DNA of 64,000 nucleotides from Abelmoschus esculentus (taxonomy: Eukaryota > Streptophyta > Magnoliopsida > Malvales > Malvaceae), in NCBI GenBank assembly GCA_035048815.1, contig JAUCBN010000028.1, forward strand, positions 8,797,001-8,861,000. The letters run 5' to 3'. The notes under the pieces are model-generated. The model was not told where the DNA came from and did no database searches. It saw only the letters and a program-made list of their open reading frames with translations. A program made the position numbers and the translations under genes. Positions 23,977-36,095 of this stretch are shown here, in pieces (position 1 is the stretch's first letter; each line of letters begins with the position of its first letter).

Positions 23977-25268
23977 CATAATTATTCTCATAATTATTCT
24001 CATAATCTTCAAAGTGCACTTAATCCTAATGACATGTCATTTGTATTCGTAACTATTGTTAGTGTCACTAAGACAATATCATTCCAATCATGCATGTTAA
24101 CTTATTGCTTATAATGCACTCATAATATGTTCATCAAGTGAACCAAAATCATGCTCAACGGCTTAATCAAATGTAAGGCAAATAACCACATATTGTTCCA
24201 ATTCATTTTCATGCTTCCATAAGCCATGAATTTCTTTCTAAACCATGAATTTACAGCAATTAACATGTGCATGCATCATTTCAAAATCCAAGTTATGTAC
24301 TTCCAACAAAAACTCTATGAAATCGACTTTCTTAAAGCCATTACCAAATAGCTGAAACTTAGGAAAATGCATCAAAACCTTTGTAACACTTACTATTGAA
24401 CTAAGGAAAGTTTTTACACTATTACATAGTCTCTAAAACAGAATCGTTCACTTGTGAGTCACTTTTAACCAAAATTCACTCACCGACAAGCGAAACGAGC
24501 CTTCACCGATGCTCCAAATGCAACGCTAACGCCCAACCACTTAAGAGACTTCTTTCACTTCCTCTACAACATTAAAAATAGAGCATATACACATCAAAAC
24601 ATGCTCAACACAGCAGCCATATTAAACCTCCACAAAACTACCAAAAACTAAGCCGAAACGCATCCGAAACAACACTAGGCCCTAACCTTTCAAATCTAAC
24701 ATCTAAAATTCCTCAATTATGAACTAAAAACACCTTTAAATCATCCTTATACCTCCAGAAAAAGTAGAGCACCTAAAACATCCCATAAAACAACTAAAAA
24801 TCACCTCTAAACAACATCGATTTAATTATTCTGGGATTAAAATTATGTGCCATCAATTCAAGACTGAATTAATCATGAAATTAAGTTTAATTTCATAATA
24901 AATCATCCTAATTACAACCTTGAATGAGATCTAACCTAGTTTCTTGAAAATTCCCTCAAAATATCAAAAGCTTGAATTAAAACATGCAATAAATTTAGGA
25001 TTAATGATTTGTAAACCAAATGCTCTGGAATATCAAATAAAGAACCTTAGAAATGAAAAGAAATCATAAATTACCCTTGAGATTAATTCCACCAAAAGAT
25101 GTGAATTTTTTTCTTGATTTTCCTTGAAATTGGATGATGATTTTGCAAAATAAATGGGTAGGTTTTGCAAAATCCTAATTTTTTTCTTGATTTTCCTTGA
25201 AATTCGATCCGAATCGAATTCTCGCTAACCAATACTCAAACTACTAGCCCCAAAACCGGGATGTTATA

Positions 25269-25913
25269 TTTCTCTTCTTTGCTTACGAGCTCAAAAGATA
25301 AGTTTGTGAAGAAAAATATATTTGTCTAATACCGGGAGAGTTAGACTCATGAAACGAGAGAGTACGGTCTTTGCTCATGGGCATCGACTAATCCGCAAGG
25401 GTCTCAACGACTAAAGGAAGCATATCATCGGGGTTTTTTCATCCTTGATTCATGGCGAAAGGTATTATCAAGACATGAATATCAATAGTTCTCCGAATGA
25501 AGGATAAAGAGGAGACATTCAAGGATGCTCTATCGAACTATAGAAAGTTTAGTTTTCGACAAGGCATAACCCCGCCGAGGCAGCCAAGGCTACCCTTCGT
25601 ACGATCCCTCGTGGCGGCAAGTCAACTCAATTCATTAATAAGTGGATAATTAGTGCAACTGAATTTCCCTCTACAAAGCAATCGGCCTGGCCTTATTCTT
25701 ATAATTTAATTTTTCTTTACTTTACTTAGTTTATTCTCTTTACTTTAATTATTCTCCATCCAAATTACTTGTGCTCTTTTACTTTTCTTAAAGTGCAGAA
25801 TTAACGTGCTACTTAGGGTGATCCAATCCCTATGAGATCGATATCTAAAATATTACAATTTGGCAAGAGGTGGAAGCTTCGCACATAAGCATAAGACTCC
25901 AAATCTTACACCA
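25269..25913 (+). repeat. 3' LTR of the Athila-like element, second part
   Basis: Continues the LTR interrupted at 18606. The start matches 14706-14750 of the 5' LTR remnant. It holds the phrases CATGAAACGAGAGAG, GGGTGATCCAATCCCTA and GGCAAGAGGTGGAAGCTTCG common at the end of Athila-type LTRs, and ends ..TTACACCA at 25913. Confidence 0.7.
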
Positions 25914-26759
25914 ATCGGTCACCATGTAATCTTGTGTTTCGTCCTGATTAGTACCTTTTTTTTATTTGGGACGTTAGACAAATTTCCTTCGAGATGAAGT
26001 TGAAACTTGGCTTTGGGCGAGATGGATTCCTTTAGAGTCATTGGAAAAGTGTAGGCAAACTATAGAAAACCATTGACGGCATTAGTTGCTTTCTCTTTAT
26101 TTGAGTCCTCAAAACCCAACATAACTTCTATTTGAGTAACCACATCTAATAAGCTCGCGTATTCTCAAAGTTTTTGGCGTACCTTCAATGACTGCTTGGG
26201 CATCGCATTTATGTAAAAGTTTACTATCCTTTTAGATTTTTTCTTCATTATATTTGAATGTACACAAATAAATACAAACAAACAAAAAACAAAATGCAAA
26301 ATGTATGAATGCAAGTACAAGGACATTGATTCCGTTAAGTTATTGCTCTTAGAAGTAGTTCTTCATTTGATGTCAAAGTTTCTTATTATGAAAGATTCAT
26401 AATTATATCACGAGTATATCTTAGCCCGAGTAATAATCTCTTTCCTAAATCAATTACAAGAGTCTTAGTCTTATTTCTTATATTGGTGTAAAGCTTTTAC
26501 TTCCTTGGATAGCATCACATGCTTGGATGCACCATAGATTTGGGGCCGAACATATATCATTCTTGAAATCTTATATTGTTATCCCTAAGATGAGTGAACC
26601 AGTAGTCATTGCCCCCTTCATTAATGTCAACTAAAATCTTTGTCTTATGTTTTTTAATGATGCTCTTTTCAAAGTCTTTAGTTGCTCTTTAAGTTCTTCA
26701 TTCTTACTTTGACTAGCCTAAAGCTTAACATGTGCACAACAACTCTAGTATAGAGAATG
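25914..26759 (-). other. internal remnant of the Tat-like element between two insertions
   Basis: Flanked by the Athila-like element (left) and a solo Del-type LTR (right). On the minus strand the last codons join to the gag fragment at 13996. No other domain is recognisable; stops are frequent on both strands. Presumed decayed gag/leader sequence. Confidence 0.45.
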
Positions 26760-28893
26760 TGTAACACCCCGAACTCGGGTTCCACATTTAGGCCATATGC
26801 ACAACCCATGTCCATAAAATTTTTCAAATCAAATCTAAATATACCATCAAATATGATATAAATTAAAACGATATTAAAATCAAAATTAGTTTAACCATCC
26901 AAAATATCAAAGGAGCTCCAAATACAAGTTTAATAAAAATATTTGACTTTGACAATTTAAAATAAAATAGAATTACAAATTATAACATCAATCCTATAAA
27001 TACATAGCTCAGTAATCTAACAATTGTACTCTACTAACCGGTCAATGTTGATATCCTACAAAGATAGTGCTCCGCCACGTCTGCACGATCATTGTCTACT
27101 TACCTATGCAGGGAAACAAATTCCAAATGCTAAGCTACGAATGCTCAGTGGGTAAACAACCTATCGGTTATGCTTTCAAGTGAATCATAACCATAACATG
27201 TAAGAAGAGAAATGATATGATATGAGTAATGCAACCAAAGCGTAAAGTAAACAAATCAGAAGTGAGTCCCACTACCAACCCGATACTAGAGAGCTCACCC
27301 GAACCGGAATCTCACATCGAGTTAGTATACTCTGAATCTCGCATCAAGTCTTCACTCGGAATCTCACATCGTATGAGGCTCGGAACTCACATCAAGAAAA
27401 ATCATCACATGGAATCTCATATTGGATGGCATTCGATACATCACCCAGAATCTCACATCGGATTGCTTTCATTGTGTTTCAACACTATCACTCACTAGGT
27501 ATTCGGATCCCACCAAACAATGACTCATACCAAACAAGGTGATCCACCTAGGATCTCATATCAATAGTGCCACAACCAAGCCAAAACAAGCATACAAGTA
27601 ATAATCAACCATATCAATTTCCTTATTACCAATTTCAATTGCCATTAATCATTGCTTGATTTAAACAACCCATATGGACCTCTAGCATTAATTAGGGAAC
27701 CCTCAAACGCGACCCTTAAAAATTGAGCAGATTTGTCCAGACGTATCGATACTTAGGGGTATCAAAACACTTCCCTTGCATTTCAATACACTAAAACCAA
27801 TGGAGACCAACCCGTATCGATACACTTATATGGGGTATCAATACAGACCCCCGTTTTGATACTCCCCAAAAGGGAATCAAACTGAAATGCTACTAGAATA
27901 TTGGGTATCGAAATACCCACCAAGGGTATCAAAATGAAATGCTACTAGAGAACTTGGTTTTGATACGGGCTAGGCATTCTGAAACACCTACCTTAAAAGC
28001 TTATTTTTCCCTCTCTATGGTATCGATACCCCCACACGAAAATATAGTTTTGCAACTTAGAAACCTTAAGAACCTTAATCAAAACTACATCAATCAATCC
28101 CAAATTGTTCCTAAACATTATTGAAGTAGTTTTAGTGAGTTTCCAACCATTTTTACCAATTATCATCAACTATAGTTCAAGACACCATTAAATCATGCAG
28201 AGTCTCTATCCTAGCCAAACCATCACACAATCAATCAAACATGCTAAGAATGATGTTGCACATGAAATGCAAAGGATTTAGAAGTGTACCAACCTCCCAA
28301 AACGAGCTAAAGAACTCCACAACAAGCTCTCAAGCCTTCCACTTGCCCAATAACCTTGATGGCTCTCCTTGCTCTCTAACTACAAAGAAGAGAAAAAAAG
28401 ATTACTATTCTGTCTAGGTGACTTAAGAAAGCTAAAACAACCCTAAAATCATTGTACCTTTCCAAAAACCAATTCCAATACAACCCACAAAACCCTCTAA
28501 AAACCCTTACCTCCTCCATTTGAAACAAAGCTTACCTTTAAAGATAGATCTCTCAAAGCCTTACACAACACCCTCAAGCAACAAAACGTGATTCTCACAA
28601 GAAAACCTTCAAAACTCAGCCCTTGGTGATGGGTTTAAGAGAGAAAATGAGAGGAGAAGAGGGTTGAGACAATAAAGAAGGTGATGAGATCACCTCTCTG
28701 CATATGTAGAGAAAAACCAATTCTTTCCCCTTCATTTCTCCCAAAAATTCATTTACTAAAACACCTTTGGGCCACCATCCAAAAACAAACCCATCTACAA
28801 ACTCTTAAGCCCGACAAGGCACTCAAGGGCCAAACACGAGGTCCACAATCTCGGGTTAACCTGACTCCGAATCTTGAAACTTGGGTCGTGACA
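26760..28893 (-). mobile_element. solo LTR, Del/Tekay-type
   Basis: 2134 bp. On the minus strand it starts TGTCACGACCCAAG at 28893 and ends GGGGTGTTACA at 26760, with flanks GAATG (26755-26759) and AAATG (28894-28898), a 4/5 target duplication. No internal region, primer site or coding sequence, so it is a product of LTR-LTR recombination. Carries GTATCGATAC at 27743, 27814 and 28020 and a short tandem array at 27300-27480. Confidence 0.75.
27300..27480 (-). repeat. irregular tandem array of GGAATCTCACATCG-type units in the solo LTR
   Basis: GAATCTCACATCG and variants recur near 27305, 27333, 27359, 27382, 27411 and 27450, with an outlier near 27551, spaced 23-39 bp. Repeats within an LTR; not coding despite an open frame over it. 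Confidence 0.75.
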
Positions 28894-30024
28894 AAATGAA
28901 TCAGGTTTTCTACCAGGGCCTGAAACTTAACCATGAAAGCCCAACCCCATTTTATCCTTCCGTTGGTAGTATCACATATACCCTTTAGTTCATTCAAATA
29001 GACCTTTTTGTCATGAGCCTTAATTTTCCATACAACTACTCTCTTTTCTTTTTTCAAATTCTAGGTCACTTGTTTGTCCTTCTTTTCCTCACTTGTAGGT
29101 GTTTGCTGGTTGACCTCGAACTAGAGATATATTCTTGTATGATCTTCCTCTTTCTACGGAGTCTTTTATCCATTCCAAAAAACTATGTTCTATTATGAAT
29201 AATATTCTCCAGACTTGACCCCTTCTAGATATGAGATGCATGTAAAGTAAGTTAAAACACCAAAAATGTCCAAAATAATTTCATTGCAGAAATAGTAATT
29301 GGGCAGCGCATTCCAATAATTTTGTACATGTCTCCATAGACTATTTCCACAAAAAAAAATTGACCAAATTCTAAAACCTAATAGAATGAAGATACAAATA
29401 TGCAAAACAAAACAAAGCAAGAAAAGAACAAATTAGTGTTCCAAAAAAGTCCAAAATAATTTCATTGTAGGAATAGTCATATTCAACATTTCAAGACATG
29501 TCTTCATGGTTTATTCCTACGAAAGAATTTTGACCGAATTGTAAAGCCTAGGGTTTTCCACATAGCCCTAATAGGGTAGGTTTCTAGATTCTCACAAATG
29601 TTTGGTTTTAAAAGGTTCCTAAATTATCATCACCGATCCCTACTAAGGGTAGTAAGGCCCCTGATTCTCACCCATTATAGCCTTCAAACAAATCAAGTTT
29701 AACTTAGGGATACCCATTTTCCTATGCTCATACGAGGATCAGTATCCTTACGAAGACATAGGCTATATGAGCCTCGAAGATACTTTTTAGGCCCGTACGG
29801 AGAATCAATATTCTCACGAGAGCAATAGTATACCCTCACTTAAATGATTGGGATAAAGCTCTGGTATAGAGCTTAAAATCAAGCTTTAAATGCGTAAAAA
29901 GGAATTAAATTCACAAATGAACAATTAAGTTAAATTTTATATAAACTTGTAAATTCCTGACATCAAAATAAGTTGTAATTGGCTTGTAGTTTGACTCTCT
30001 TTTTCTATTTTAAAAAAACAAAAG
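28894..30024 (-). other. leader/5' internal region of the Tat-like element
   Basis: Between the solo LTR and the primer-binding site. A minus-strand frame at 28894-29057 (KKEKRVVVWKIKAHDKKVYL..) is open but not recognised. Two related blocks with CAAAATAATTTCATTG at 29266-29385 and 29447-29560 form a diverged tandem duplication. The remainder is typical non-coding leader. Confidence 0.5.
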
Positions 30025-30042
30025 TCCCCAGCGGAGTCGCCA
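30025..30042 (-). other. primer-binding site of the Tat-like element
   Basis: Minus strand TGGCGACTCCGCTGGGGA, two bases inside the end of the 5' LTR (30046). It starts with TGG, as needed to pair with a tRNA 3' CCA end. Tat/Ogre elements are known to use tRNA-Arg; I assign that by family, not by alignment. Confidence 0.65.
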
Positions 30043-30045
30043 AGC

Positions 30046-30220
30046 TGTCGCAACTTCTTTTTCATGTGGCTTGGTGATTTTTTCTTTTAAAAACTAAATC
30101 AACAAAGTCGCCATCAATCTTTTTAAATTGTGCGATTGGATCACTTAAAATGGGTCACAAAATAATTTTATTTTATTAAAACAATAATTTTCTAGTCTGC
30201 GAAAAACACAAAAACAATAA
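30046..30220 (-). repeat. 5' LTR of the Tat-like element, PBS-side part
   Basis: Plus strand starts TGTCGCAACTTC and tracks the 3' LTR (8829-9000) for about 170 bp, including TTTTTTCTTTTAAAAACTAA. It then leaves the match at the AATAA word just before the nested Del-type element at 30221. The LTR resumes at 47273. Confidence 0.75.
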
Positions 30221-33164
30221 TGTCTCAACTAAAGCGTCATCAGTCTGAGTGGAGTTCCCCAGAATCCTCACCTACAACGTCACCAATCTGAGAGTGGTCT
30301 TAGGGTTTTCGTATCGAAAGGCTGCCAAGACTTCCTCCGTACACAATCCCCCCATGCACATATAATGATGCATCATGATTTGAAAATCCGAAAATAGCCA
30401 CAATTCAATATGAAATCCCAATTTATCCGAAATCTCCATATTTCTAAAAACACAAATTCACAATATATAATAATCATATTTACTCTCAAAAGTGTAAGAT
30501 CTCAAATATAATTTTTTTTATATATTTCTCAAAGTATAATCACATGTATGTATAGTAAAACAAGTGCACAATCAGAGTCACAATACAAAAATTAGACATG
30601 CTAGCAAAATACGATTATTTTTCAAATCAAAAAAATACTAAACATGTCACAGAAAATATATATTTTTCGAAAAAACACATATAAAACAGTAAGAGAACAC
30701 ACCTTAGCCAAAATGACTTAAATTACTAAATAACATGATTTTGAATTCAAGCTGAAATAAAGAATAAAAACAAAGGCTTTAAAGAATCTTGACGGAGAAA
30801 ATAATTTAGATTTTTCTCTAAGACCAAAATATGTATATATAGAGAGAGAAATAACAGATTCTGATTAGAACTAAAATTAAAATTCTATTAGATAATATTA
30901 TATATAATAAATATAAAAAATAAGGTTGTGTAATTTAAAAGGGATTTCTTTTCGTTACCTGAGACTTTATATAATATATATAATATTAAATAAAGAGTTT
31001 TAATTAAAAATAATTAGAATAAAATAATATATTTAATAAAAAATTTATTTTAGAAAAACTTTTAATAAAAAATAATTAATCTCAGTGAAAATAGAATTAA
31101 ATTTTAAAAATATTGGTTATCCAAAGGTTATTAAATTTCAAAACATATATTATAATAATAAATAATAAAACAATTTTATTTAAATAATAAATAAAAATAA
31201 AAAGATAAAACACTTGAAAAACAAAACTATTTAAAAAATGAGTAAATTACATATTTAGCCATCAATCTCTTTAGGATTTTCAAAATATCGCTTTAACTTT
31301 AAAATTTTAAATTTACATTTAAAACTTTACAATATTATCTTAAAAAAATTTCCTTGAATTTAAAAAATCAATTTAAAAACCTTAAAAATTAGGGTTTTAA
31401 AAATTGGAAATCTAAAAACTAGGATTTTTACTTTGAGATTTCAAAATTAGGGTTTTAAAACTTTGACACCCTCACCCCGGGTTAGGAGACATGAGAGTCG
31501 ACCGAACTTACAAACATGTAATTAGATCAAACCATGTATTCATTTCTAGAACTTTAATTATTGTATGTCAATTCAAGTCTGACTTACGTATTAAAATTCC
31601 AAACTCTCGTTTTACATATCAAATTCGAGGCCAAATTTAAAACTTTTAACTTGATTATCTATGTCGGTATTATTTCTTATTAATATATCATGATCAAACA
31701 AAGCATATACAATTTCCATGATCTTTAATCGAGTTTATTTGTTTAACAATTCTGATATATTTCTTATTAACCAATCTTAACTTAATCTCCAAAGGTTGTT
31801 TAACACCTACATGGTGTATCGAAACACTTCCTCAGTGTTTCGATACGTTGACTCATTGACTTAAGGCTGGGATAGCCTGTATCGATACACCCTTAGAGGG
31901 GTATCGAATCGGGGAGTTCACTGGGCAACTCGATATTGATACGAGTATCGAACAAATTTCGCTACTGGGCATCCTAGTAATGAAACGCAGGCCAGGTGTT
32001 CCGATACACATGGTATGCTTACTTAGGATTTTCAAGGGGTTATCAATACGCATGGAAATGGTATTTATACCCCTACTCGAATTTACAAGTTTCAAGCTTC
32101 TAAGTCACTTAGATGACATTATTTTATTCTAATTATTTTTAATTAGGTACTTAGCGAGGCAGCCCAAAACTAAGTATCTAGCCTCAAACTATTTATAGAC
32201 TCCATGGGATAGTCCTAGACATGTTTAAGCATACCAATTCTATTACTTCTAACCAATGTCCGTACATACTAACATATACTATCTTACAAGCAAGTTAACC
32301 TTTATGCCATGTACGTTCACTATGACAACTATCATAACCATGACATAGCCTTAAAGTTCACATATTATCTTACTTAGTTCCATGTTTTTCATACCAAGAC
32401 AATTACTTACATACCACATGCATGCCAAAAAGACCCACATATACAAACCATAAGTCAATCCCAAAATATATAAGCTATTCTAATCATGATCACTATGTCA
32501 CCATAAGCTAGGAGGTAACAAAAGTTATAAAATACCATACTTGTCTTGCTTGGTGTCCTTGCCCTCGATCAAACTCAATCTAGCTCTTTGGTTCGTTAAC
32601 CTATTGTTTTGGGAAAGAGAAAACAAACAAGTGGCAAATATTTGTTAGGTACTTAGTGAGGCAGCCCTAAGTATAAACAATTTAGACATTATTCAATAAC
32701 AAAGATGACATACTTCAATTAAGTAAATAAATCAATTCATGGCAATAACTCAATCAATATACAAAGGTTATCAATCGTCAAGTATCATGCTTAACATGCT
32801 TTTCATGTTTCTCACACTTATCATGATTCTAGCATACAATTCAATTTCACAATCTATATGCTCATGCATTAGCTAGCATATTTAATGCAATGATTCAATA
32901 GTCAATTTCCATGTTTCAAGCTTTCATAAGAAAAATCATATCAAAGGCTACTTATAGCCACATGTTCATTCGAATGCTCATTAGTAATTTAATATTCAAT
33001 GATACTCATAGCAATAATTTCGTTCAAATGCTCTATAGCAATTTCATAACCAATTTCAAATGCTTCTCAAGTAATTACATGTACATATAGTTTCATATTT
33101 AAGCTTTAATCTTTCAATTCAATTTCGTGTGATGCCTTGGTATAGTTATACAAGGTAAGCGAGT

Positions 33165-33320
33165 CAACAAGAGTACCACAAAGGCACTAACAAGAGTACC
33201 ACGAAGCACTAACAAGAGTACCACGAAGGCACTAAGGGATACCCATGGTATCTAACAAATGGTGACTAACCACCAATCATAGGTACCCAAAGTACCAAAC
33301 AAGAGTACCTAAGTATTAAA
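33165..33320 (-). repeat. tandem array AACAAGAGTACCACGAAGGCACT
   Basis: Three adjacent units of about 24-26 bp at 33165-33234, and shorter relatives (AACAAGAGTACCTAAG) near 33300. Located in the Del-type solo LTR in the same relative place as the array at 20081-20270 of another Del-type LTR, with unrelated sequence. Confidence 0.75.
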
Positions 33321-34642
33321 CAATGAGCTCAAACCCTAGACATGTCGTACTACCTATAAACAACTATTGACCGAGGCTCAATATGAGTTTCATTATCCAT
33401 TTGATCATCGTTCAATTTATATTAATCTAATTAATATCATCAATAGCAAGTATCCATAACATGTTACCAAAAGACATGTACATCATATTAGCAACAAACA
33501 TGCACATCATGTTATCAAACCAATACTCATATCATTATATACATGCTTCATGCATGATTCACATATCTGGCATCCCATAGCTAATTGCCATAACTTACCT
33601 CGGCATTTTCGAGCTATGAAAATGTAGTAAGATAGTTCTAGCAATCTAGCAATCAATTCATATTAGCACACAAATTATTTAACAATTAAGCCTTCTTCCC
33701 TTTTTACCAAATATAAGATTAGTTCAATTACATGAAAAAATTTGAATAACAAAAGGTGGTTAGGACCTAGGTCCTAACCCTAAAGTTTGTCACACTCACA
33801 AATGGTTCTAAGCAACTCAAGGATTGAAGAGGGTGATTCCCTTACCCTTTCTTTTTGCTAGCTCTAGCCTTTCCTCTTCTTCAATATCTCCTTCTCTTGG
33901 ATTCTCTAATAAACCACATACATATAGCAATTCATTAGAACATATCAAAGTTACTTAATTCAAGTGATCACATGCTTAACAAATATAAACATTCACATTT
34001 TCTCATTAGGGATAACTTTGTTATCCTTTAGAAAATCGATCATATATCTTAGCTCCTATATCCGAATTTAGCTTATTTTACTTCTTTAGAAAGCTAAGAA
34101 GATCCTCTACAAGGATATTTTAACCTAACAGTTTAATTGCTAATCAATTAGCACCAGATTTTGTGTAAAGTCAGACGTATCCAGATTCGAGACTGATCGA
34201 ACAATCCTTACGAAAAGGCTTATAACTTTATCTAAAAAAATCCAAACGAGGTTACGTAAATTTTCAATTACAATAGATACATGATATTATTTGAATGCAA
34301 AATTTTAGCCCCTAATTCCCTCAAATTCGTCCTAGGGAATTTTTCTAAAGTGGCTACCCGAAATTGTTTTTTCTAGCAAGCTTAGCTATCTTTCCATCCA
34401 TGGCTTTAATTCCTAATCCCCAACTTATTCTCATGAATTTCCAGCATCTTAAACATAAAATTAACATCAACTAATCCCATTTTCATCAACTTATCAAATC
34501 AATTAACACACACGTGTCATTTACAAAATTCAAATTCATGTTTCATAACTTATTTGTTCATGCTTCAAAAACCAATAACCAAATAAATACTAACTTCAAA
34601 TTAAGCCTTCTAACAACCTAATCCAACATAAAATCATCATAG

Positions 34643-35673
34643 TGTTGAGTTGATCGATATTGAAGTATGGCCAAGAGGGGGTGAATTGGCAATTAAAATT
34701 TTGATCGGGAAATTTTTGGTAAAAATGCTAAAAATGAAAGACAAGAGATTTATAGTGGTTCAAGCTTCGAACAAGCTCTACATCCACTACCTTATATCCC
34801 ACTAAGGATTTTGAAACCAATTCACTATAGAATTCGACCTTTTTCTCGGTTCAAGGGATAACCGTTACAATTCGAATCAATTCTTCTACCCAAGAATTGA
34901 TTCAATCCTCACAAGGTAATACAAATGAAAAATAGGCAAATAGATAATCTCTCACAAGATATATGTTACCCTAAATACAAACAAACTCTCCTCAAACTCA
35001 GATTATAAAAGATCAAAGTAAATTTACAAGAGTTGAGAGCAAGAATATGCAATGAAGTGCTTTTGAGTTGAATTTGTGTGATTGGATGTTGCTTTTTGGT
35101 TCAATAGTCTTTAATGTTGTTGAAAATGCTTCATTTTATATCTTCTCATTGATTTCGAACCGTTGTAGTTATTGGGAATGTAAATAAGGCAGTTAAGACT
35201 TCATCTACCATTCATAAATGCACTCTACAGCAGGTGGTATCAAAACACGGGTGATCTGTTTTGAAATAGACCAAGAATAGAAAGAGTCGTTGTGCATTTA
35301 ATACAAGAGGTATCGAACCATGCTCCGATACCTTTATGAATCTGTAAGGTTGGGTATCGAACCATGCTCCGATACCTTTATGAATCTGTAAGGTTGGGTA
35401 TCGAACCATGTTTTGATACAGGCTAACCATCACTTAAAAATTAACTGCCACCAATGATCGACTCATTTAATGCTAAAATAGCCATTGGAGATTAAGGGGT
35501 GTATTGATACCCCAAGAACAGGTATCAATACCCTCGTGCAAAAACACTTAGAATTTTTATTTCAAAGTTCTTGGTTTGACTTAAAATCAAAAGTTTGACT
35601 TAAGGACTTAAAAATTTATTTCAAATTAGTCTTTATACTTAATTGTTATATCAAAATCAAATTTAGTTTTACA
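34643..35673 (-). repeat. 3' LTR of the Sirevirus-like element
   Basis: 1031 bp, plus-strand ends TGTTGAGTTGATC and TTTAGTTTTACA. Pairs with 44479-45651. It carries an extra tandem copy of a roughly 63-bp TATCGAACCATGCTCCGATACC unit (35290-35405) and lacks about 180 bp of palindrome-rich sequence present at 45311-45490 in the 5' LTR. Confidence 0.88.
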
Positions 35674-35686
35674 ATCTCCCCTTTTT
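35674..35686 (-). other. polypurine tract of the Sirevirus-like element
   Basis: Minus strand AAAAAGGGGAGAT immediately before the 3' LTR. Primes plus-strand DNA synthesis in LTR elements. Further G-rich copies upstream on the same strand (near 35770 and 38095) match the multiple polypurine tracts described for Sireviruses. Confidence 0.8.
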
Positions 35687-36095
35687 GATATAACAAAACC
35701 AATGTAAAATTTTTAAGTTTAGATCAATATTTTTCAATTTCAAAAATTTGATACAACTTTTGAAGACTCCCCCTTAATATGTGCATGACTTTAAATATTG
35801 AAAGTTGGTGGTTACCTAAACTTAAAAACACACACAAAAATTTTTCCGCCTTTTTGTTAGATCAAAATTAATGAAATATATGGCAAGAAGTAAAGCAAGA
35901 TAAAGCATTAAAGGAAAATAGTTCATGAACATAATCCATAGTATAAAATACTTGAATTCAAATCCAACATAATAAACCAAAGAATAAGAAAATATCAAAG
36001 TGCATAAGTTCTAACATGAATGCAACATAATGCTTAAGGAAACATAACTAGTCCTAAAAAGCCAATAGTAAAGCATAAAGATAGAGCGAGGGACA
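35687..36095 (-). other. 3' non-coding stretch of the Sirevirus-like element
   Basis: AT-rich sequence between the extra ORF and the polypurine tract, with the additional tract AAGGGGGAGTC near 35765-35778 (minus). No open frame of note. Confidence 0.55.

Larger units (their letters stand above)
18607..25268 (-). mobile_element. Del/Tekay-type LTR element remnants (3' LTR plus fused end of 5' LTR)
   Basis: Both outer ends have the TGTAAC-type form of Del elements; the reverse complement of the right end (TATAACATCCCGGTTTTGGG) has the usual LTR start, so the element is minus strand. The left LTR runs 18607-21327. A second copy of its 20272-21319 part lies at about 23992-25033 and continues to the LTR end at 25268. 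Between them sits an inverted Athila-like fragment. Simplest reading: E inserted in one LTR, then a deletion removed part of E, the whole interior and the far part of the other LTR. No coding sequence survives. Contains four GTATCGATAC palindromes. Confidence 0.65.
13997..25913 (+). mobile_element. Athila-like Ty3/gypsy element nested in the Tat gag
   Basis: Starts TGATAAGTG at 13997 after GTCGG (13992-13996); ends CA at 25913 before ATCGG (25914-25918), a 4/5 target duplication. Removing it rejoins a gag frame on the minus strand, which independently supports both ends. A 5' LTR remnant (13997-about 14750), an RNase H-integrase fragment (about 14935-16755), a 3' untranslated tract with conserved hairpin-like repeats and a polypurine tract (17820-17861), and a 3' LTR (17862-18606 + 25269-25913) follow in order. 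Gag, protease and reverse transcriptase are missing. The 3' LTR is interrupted by a Del-type element. Confidence 0.75.

Noticed and set aside
18607..25268. Plus-strand orientation for the Del-type LTRs, since both ends begin TGTAAC
   Set aside because: The reverse complement gives the usual start (TATAACATCCCGGTTTTGGG) and an end like that of the oriented element at 59172-61067, so minus strand is preferred.
29013..29198. Hydrophobic 61-codon plus frame
   Set aside because: Leader of the minus-strand Tat-like element; opposite-strand composition artefact.
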